64,000 nucleotides of DNA from positions 981,798-1,045,797 of the forward strand of contig BJOX01000054.1 in assembly GCA_009731375.1 (NCBI GenBank), written 5' to 3'. Shown here piece after piece: positions 58,613 through 64,000 of this stretch; within the stretch, counting starts at the first letter, position 1, and the number at the start of each line of letters is the position of its first letter. The position numbers and the translations under genes are program-made. A model generated the notes under the pieces. It did no database searches. It was not told the DNA's origin and was given only the letters and a program-made list of their open reading frames with translations. The stretch comes from Paulinella micropora. Its lineage: Eukaryota; Cercozoa; Imbricatea; Euglyphida.

Positions 58613-58990
58613 NNNNNNNNNNNNNNNNNNNNNNNNNNNNNNNNNNNNNNNNNNNNNNNNNNNNNNNNNNNNNNNNNNNNNNNNNNNNNNNNNNNNNNNN
58701 NNNNNNNNNNNNNNNNNNNNNNNNNNNNNNNNNNNNNNNNNNNNNNNNNNNNNNNNNNNNNNNNNNNNNNNNNNNNNNNNNNNNNNNNNNNNNNNNNNNN
58801 NNNNNNNNNNNNNNNNNNNNNNNNNNNNNNNNNNNNNNNNNNNNNNNNNNNNNNNNNNNNNNNNNNNNNNNNNNNNNNNNNNNNNNNNNNNNNNNNNNNN
58901 NNNNNNNNNNNNNNNNNNNNNNNNNNNNNNNNNNNNNNNNNNNNNNNNNNNNNNNNNNNNNNNNNNNNNNNNNNNNNNNNNNNNNNNNNN
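58613..58990. other. Assembly gap (378 N)
   Basis: Between a SINE body and a poly-A/(GAA)n tract. Confidence 0.95.
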
Positions 58991-59030
<40 letters not shown>

Positions 59031-59123
59031 AGACGAAGAAGAAGAAGAAGAAGAAGAATAAGAAGAAGAAGAAGAAGAAGACATAAAAAGGAGGAAAAGG
59101 TGAAGATGGGGAAGAAGAAGAAG

Positions 59124-59154
<31 letters not shown>

Positions 59155-59650
59155 TCTGACCAGGCTGGTGGAGGTAAATCAGTCATGCGGTGCGGCCGCG
59201 ATGACCAGAAGGGCTATGACGATGACCCGCACTGAGACTAGAGAGCTCGCTTTCACGCCATCTAAGCAAAAGCAAGCAGGGTTTTGAGGTCTTACGAGAA
59301 AGGATTACGTCAAGCACTTGGTGGTCCGACTATTGCTGTGACCAAAACCTGCGCCAGAACCTGGGTCATGAAGATTTAGAAAGGTCTGGATGAGAGCTAA
59401 AGTAAGGAAAGAAGGAAGGAAGCTTAAGGAAGGAAGGAAGGAATCAAGGCTAGCAAGCAAGGAAGGAATTCGAAGGAAGAAAGGAAGGAAGGAAGGAAGG
59501 AAAGAGGGAAAGAAAGAAAGAAAGAAAGAAAGTAAGAAAGAAAGAAAGAAAGAAAGAAAGATCTAGAATTCGAAAGAAAGAAAGAAAGATCTAGAATTCG
59601 AAAGAAAGAAAGAAAGAAGGAAAGAAAGAAAGAAAGAAAGAAAGAAGAGA
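58991..59650. repeat. Poly-A, (GAA)n, (GGAA)n and (GAAA)n tracts
   Basis: Purine-rich simple repeats at 58991-59154 and 59400-59645 surround about 240 bases of unassigned sequence. Confidence 0.9.
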
Positions 59651-59930
59651 TTCAAATTCAGAATCATACTCGCTTTTTTCGAACAACCTTTCTTGCTGCT
59701 CCCGCTGCCAGCAGATTCTTTCTCTTTGCTCAACAGCAGGTCAGACTCAACAGGCTGCTCAAAGGAGCTCAGTTCCCCCGAAATTGAATGGTCGTGTATG
59801 TCCTAACGGTACTGAACCTTTGAAAAGGGTTTTCGAAGCAGGTCGAAGAGAATCAAAAAGAGTTTTTTTGGACCCGCCCTAATTCGGGTTTTGGGGTAAC
59901 ACCCCAAATTTGGATGCTGTCACTGCTCTT
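59651..59930. other. Unassigned stretch
   Basis: No coding frame, repeat or RNA feature is recognised. Confidence 0.4.
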
Positions 59931-60240
59931 TACGTATGTATGTATGTAGGTATGTATGTATGTATGTATGCATGCATGTATGCATGCATGTATGTATGTA
60001 TGTATGTATGTATGCAAGCATGCATGCATGCATCATGTATGTATGTATGTATGTATGTATGTATGACATATGTATGTATGTATGTATGCATTTATGTATG
60101 TATGTATGTATGTATGTATGTATGTGTGTATGTATGTATGTGTGTATGTATGTATGTGTGTGTATATGTGTGTGTGTGTATGTATCTATGTATGTATGTA
60201 TGTATGTAGGTATGTATGTATATATGTGTAGGTATACATG

Positions 60241-60273
<33 letters not shown>

Positions 60274-60690
60274 GTATATGTATGTATGTGTATGTATGTG
60301 TATGTATGTATATATGCTTGCATGTATGCATGTATGTATGTATGTATGTAGGTATGTATGTATGTTTGTATGTATGCATGCATGTATGCATGCATGCATG
60401 CATGCATGCATGTATGTATGCATGTATGCATGTATGTATGTATGTATGTGTGCATGTATGCATGCATGTATGCATGCATGTATGTATGCATGTATGTATG
60501 CATGTATGTATGCATGTATGTATGTATGTATGTATGCATGTATGCATGTATGCATGTATCATGTATGTATGTATATATGCATGTATGCATGTATCATGTA
60601 TGTATGTATATATGCATGTATGTATGTATGTATGTATGTATGTATGCATGTATGCATGTATGTATGTATGTATGTATGCATGTATATATG
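59931..60690. repeat. (TATG)n/(CATG)n array
   Basis: About 760 bases of tetranucleotide repeats mixing TATG, CATG and TGTG. Frames on both strands are repeat artefacts. Confidence 0.95.
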
Positions 60691-60752
60691 TCTTTCCCCT
60701 TTCTCCCTCTCTCCCTCTCTCCGTCTCTCCTCTCCGTCTCTCCTCTCTCCCC

Positions 60753-60798
<46 letters not shown>

Positions 60799-60838
60799 TC
60801 CTCTCTCTCTCTCCGAGGCTCTCTCTCTCTCTCTCTCA

Positions 60839-60869
<31 letters not shown>

Positions 60870-60875
60870 TCGCTC

Positions 60876-60914
<39 letters not shown>

Positions 60915-60925
60915 AGGCTCTCATC
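60691..60925. repeat. (TC)n array with short AC tract
   Basis: Pyrimidine tract with CTCCGTCTCT variants and a CA segment at 60852-60868. Confidence 0.95.
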
Positions 60926-62230
60926 ATCAGCCTAACGTTATTAAGTAATATTGATCAACATAAATGATATCTAATAATTAGGTTTAATAATTTGGCTAAC
61001 GTTAAATACTATTGAATAATAACCTTAACTAATATGGAATAATATTGATTTAGGTTGAATAATATTGAATAATATCATCATTGAATAATATTGAATAATA
61101 TCATCATTGAATAATATTGAATAATATCGAAGCATAATATTGAATAGTATATATTGAATAGTATTGATTGTAGTATTAACTTAGTTAGTAAAAAAATACT
61201 AATTAAATAATATTGATCAAGATCATATTATCATCCAGAATCATGTGAATACCGTACTATCAGACTGAGCACTTTAACGACCGGCCAAAACCACTACCGT
61301 TGACATTATACTGTTTTTGACCGATCCGTTAGATTCTCCTCTGCACGACGTTCAAGTTCGACTTCACTAACTTGTTTTCGATTTCGTCCAGGAATGACTT
61401 CAAATGATTTAATCAAAGTTTTTACAGCAATGGCAATTTTCCCCTTCTCGGCTGCCTTTTTCCCATGATATGCCGAAAACCGCGAAATCGGTGAATTTTG
61501 GGAAACACAGTCAAGAGAACATAAACATGATATTTGCCGTACACTGCGTGCGTATCCATTAGGCTCAGAAAGACTTTCCCAAATGAAAGTTCAGGACTTC
61601 CACTTGAACACCAATCACTTGAACTTGAAGCCACCTTCAAGTACTCTGCACATTTAACTTCAAGTGTTGTCTAACAGCTACTCACAATCTACGTTCAACC
61701 AAGATCGTACTTTGCAACCAAGTCTGCAAACAAGTAGAAATCTACGTAAATAAACGAAGTGACCTCTCAGCTATTTACGTGACTGGTATTTCACCTACTC
61801 TCAGGAGTTAGGGCTTTTTGCAGCCATAGAGACTTTTAGTAAGAGTTCGTTGTGTATTTATCCCTTGGGGTTGTATCCAAACTCACAATTCGAATTTCCC
61901 TTTCAAGTGGACTGAACTGCACACACGAGTTTTGTGTGCCCTGTCGACAGGTCGATTTGAAAGCACCTCCTACAAGAAAATACTACTCAACGAACGTGGG
62001 AGATCAGATGCCATCAAAAGCACATATGTGAGACAGATCGTTCACCTGTCTTTGCATTTTTGTATCGTCTCTCTGCTCTCCTACACTCTATGCAGTCAAC
62101 CAACACAGTATGTGTCTGGTTTTGTTTGTGTTGGGGTCACCCCCTTATCACCCAGCAAGATCATCCTCTTTGCTTCTCATCGTGCTCTACAAGTGTACCA
62201 ACATTACCTGGCCTACCCTGGTGACGTGGA
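60926..62230. other. AT-rich then unassigned sequence
   Basis: From 61040 to 61150 the words GAATAATATTGAATAATATC ATCATT repeat about three times. Beyond 61250 no convincing coding frame is seen before 62231. Possible exons could be missed. Confidence 0.4.
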
Positions 62231-63022
62231 ATGTTCGCAAACTCGCGCCACGACGATCCCCTGTCGCGTCTTCGGGAGCACAAGAGGAAATGTCTGGACC
62301 CTTTTACCATCCTGGGAGTGTACCATGGTCTTCTGCCCTCCGAGAAGAAATTCCTGAAGGAAGTCGAGGAAGGGAAGTCAACTCCTCTTACTACGGACCT
62401 CTCGTGGACTCAATCAACGCAGTTCCGAGAAGATTTATTCACTAATTACTCTGGTGAATATCGTAATATTTTACTTAAAGCAGTAAAAGATGAGCAAACT
62501 AATTTGCTTCATCTACCATTTGTACCGACACCCTCCCTAAAGTTGATGTGTAATGAGAATATAACAGCCCACGACATCTACCAGGAGTACCTTGGACCTA
62601 CAGGCTCTGCAGCTCAACAAGAAGCTCTCTGGAAACAATTGGGTACTCTTATTCCTTTAGAGGAATATATTAACCATTTACCAATTACAACTTCGATGCC
62701 TGGAGCACCTGGATCACTTTCTGGATTGGTACTTCCAAACCCTGTAAGCACTCCTGTTACAGTGCCCCCATCGACCCTGATTGGTACGACTCCAGCAGCA
62801 GCCCTGGGAAGTATTCGCTTGAAACCTGCACCGCCGACTTACCCACCGACGATCCCCACTGCCCCAGCTGCACCATCATCTGCTGCAACATCGTCCCCTG
62901 TAGTCACTCCATCGTTGGCATTTACCCCAGTTGCGATGCCCGAAGGTGCAACAACATTGGCCCCATCAGTAGGGTACCTTCGACCGCCCCTGTCGATCCG
63001 TTTGCCCGCCCTGGAAGTCTAG
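62231..63022 (+). CDS. Unrecognised protein with Pro/Ser/Thr-rich tail
   Basis: The 263-residue frame has a normal-looking first half (LREHKRKCLDPFTILGVYHG, LFTNYSGEYRNILLKAVKDE) and a second half dominated by Pro, Ala, Thr and Ser. A stop lies just upstream of the ATG, so either this is the start or an acceptor precedes it. Low-complexity coding continues after 63022 in other phases to about 63443 (a Ser-rich end). A retroelement gag-like or secreted product is possible; no domain is recognised. Confidence 0.4.
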   Translation: MFANSRHDDPLSRLREHKRKCLDPFTILGVYHGLLPSEKKFLKEVEEGKSTPLTTDLSWTQSTQFREDLFTNYSGEYRNILLKAVKDEQTNLLHLPFVPTPSLKLMCNENITAHDIYQEYLGPTGSAAQQEALWKQLGTLIPLEEYINHLPITTSMPGAPGSLSGLVLPNPVSTPVTVPPSTLIGTTPAAALGSIRLKPAPPTYPPTIPTAPAAPSSAATSSPVVTPSLAFTPVAMPEGATTLAPSVGYLRPPLSIRLPALEV

Positions 63023-63167
63023 CAAGAGGAGCGACACCCCTGCCCCGGCGTAACCCGCATCCATCGCTTGCATCCATCCTGGCAACACGCCCACCTGCTC
63101 CGTTGGTTCAACCCCCACTGCATCAATACCGGCACGCCCAACGCCTCGTATCTCGCTGGGTACGACA

Positions 63168-63443
63168 TTGCAAGGTAGTAGAATCACGCTGAGCCCTCTC
63201 TTCTCCGTTGAGGAAGAAGCTTACCCGACCCTGCTCGCTGGTGGTACGAACCCCTCCGCGGAGGACCGAGGTGGGGCCCCTGTGACAGCAACAACCGGTA
63301 ATGCAACAGCTGTGACTCCGGCCCTCGCGAGCTCATCATCAAGCTCATCATCGAGTTCAACATCGAGCTCAACGTCGAGTTCGTCTTCAGGCTCGTCAGC
63401 TGATCCATCGTCCTACAAGGAAAGTACTACTCAACGCAGATAG
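63168..63443 (+). CDS. Ser-rich continuation of the preceding region
   Basis: The 91-residue frame ends in a poly-Ser/Thr run (SSSTSSSTSSSSSGSS) and TAG at 63443. It may be the C-terminus of the 62231 gene, joined by a frameshift or a short intron between 63022 and 63168. Weak evidence by itself. Confidence 0.3.
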   Translation: MQGSRITLSPLFSVEEEAYPTLLAGGTNPSAEDRGGAPVTATTGNATAVTPALASSSSSSSSSSTSSSTSSSSSGSSADPSSYKESTTQRR

Positions 63444-64000
63444 GTAAATATGTGCTACTTTATTAATAATATAACACAGTCACTGTGTCAGTTGTACACA
63501 GTCCAGACACAATTAGAGGCCGTTGCTTTGGAATTGCACGGATAAATACACCTGCTTGCATTAAATAATATCTTTTTAATATAACCGACAAAAATAAAGT
63601 TTACAAAATCGGGGCGCAAATCTGCGTTTAAACTAAAACAGATGTGGTCAAACGGTTTTCAAAAATTAATTATACATGTCTTTAACTAGTCGTGATTCAG
63701 GCTTCAAGTTGCGGGAACTTATATTACTCGAAACCACTTAACACTTCATGACAACAGGTACCTATAGCCACTGATAGTATCGGGCGACGGGTGGGGGCGG
63801 GTCGAAGTGTTGGCGAATGGCTCACTGAACGTGACTTGAACTCAGGCCTGAGCCTACTCATTCAAAATCTTACGCGGAGTAAGTGTTGGCAAATGGCCCA
63901 ACTTCGGAAATATTGTCCGATCACAAGTTAACTCATTAATATTTGTTATAACTAATAATCAATATTAATAGTTACATGGGCCGGCCGTATAAGATTAACG
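63444..64000. other. Unassigned sequence at right edge
   Basis: AT-rich, with no coding frame or repeat recognised. Confidence 0.4.

Noticed and set aside
59931-60690. Long frames of Met-Tyr-Val-Cys and His-Thr-Tyr-Ile on both strands
   Set aside because: They are translations of a TATG/CATG microsatellite and carry no coding signal.

Overview
The window is nuclear DNA of an intron-bearing eukaryote, most likely a protist or alga. It has spliceosomal introns, an LTR retrotransposon, a Tc1/mariner-like element, tRNA-derived SINE copies and very heavy microsatellite content. The species cannot be fixed from the sequence. Two AT-rich blocks, about 26.54-40.01 kb and about 46.52-56.12 kb, are viral. 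Together they hold the gene set of a Polinton-like virus (PLV, a small eukaryotic dsDNA virus).

Layout. 1-6.6 kb: an incomplete Ty3/gypsy-type retrotransposon on the minus strand (gag, protease-like region, RT, RNase H, start of integrase). 7.96-23.4 kb: a host gene on the minus strand made of very short exons in microsatellite-filled introns. Spliced by eye, the exons give domains 2 and 3 of a multicopper oxidase, with most exon phases agreeing. SINE copies, other dispersed repeats and a Tc1/mariner-like element lie in its introns. 24.1-26.54 kb: a multi-exon transposon-like gene (DUF7869-type core plus SAP domain), cut off by viral DNA. 40.0-46.5 kb: satellite, microsatellites, a SINE and two possible host exons. 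56.1-64 kb: SINE clusters, simple repeats and one unrecognised Pro/Ser/Thr-rich coding region.

Virus. Block A (26.54-40.01 kb) carries a 708-residue protein with a phospholipase-A2-like domain, a DUF5754-like protein, small Cys-rich and membrane proteins, a long tail fibre with an S74-type intramolecular chaperone, a primase-superfamily 3 helicase, zinc-binding proteins and a 1.56-kb terminal repeat. Block B (46.52-56.12 kb) carries the packaging ATPase, major capsid protein, minor capsid/penton protein, a second fibre-like virion protein, a tyrosine recombinase resembling telomere resolvases, and a near-identical terminal repeat. The gene sets do not overlap, and each block ends in the same repeat next to an (AT)n tract. 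Inverting block A and placing it before block B gives one linear virus of about 23 kb with 1.56-kb terminal inverted repeats and most genes co-directional. I therefore read the two blocks as halves of one provirus separated by inversion or mis-scaffolding. Each terminal repeat ends in a ~400-bp imperfect palindrome (arms ~190 bp). With the resolvase-like enzyme this suggests hairpin-type telomeres.

Quality. About 15 viral frameshifts are seen, many at runs of A or T, and the surrounding protein is otherwise well preserved, so many may be sequencing errors. One lesion is not of that kind: the primase-helicase lacks its Walker A segment. Sixteen N gaps interrupt the window; several are 10-N contig joins, one flanked by duplicated sequence.
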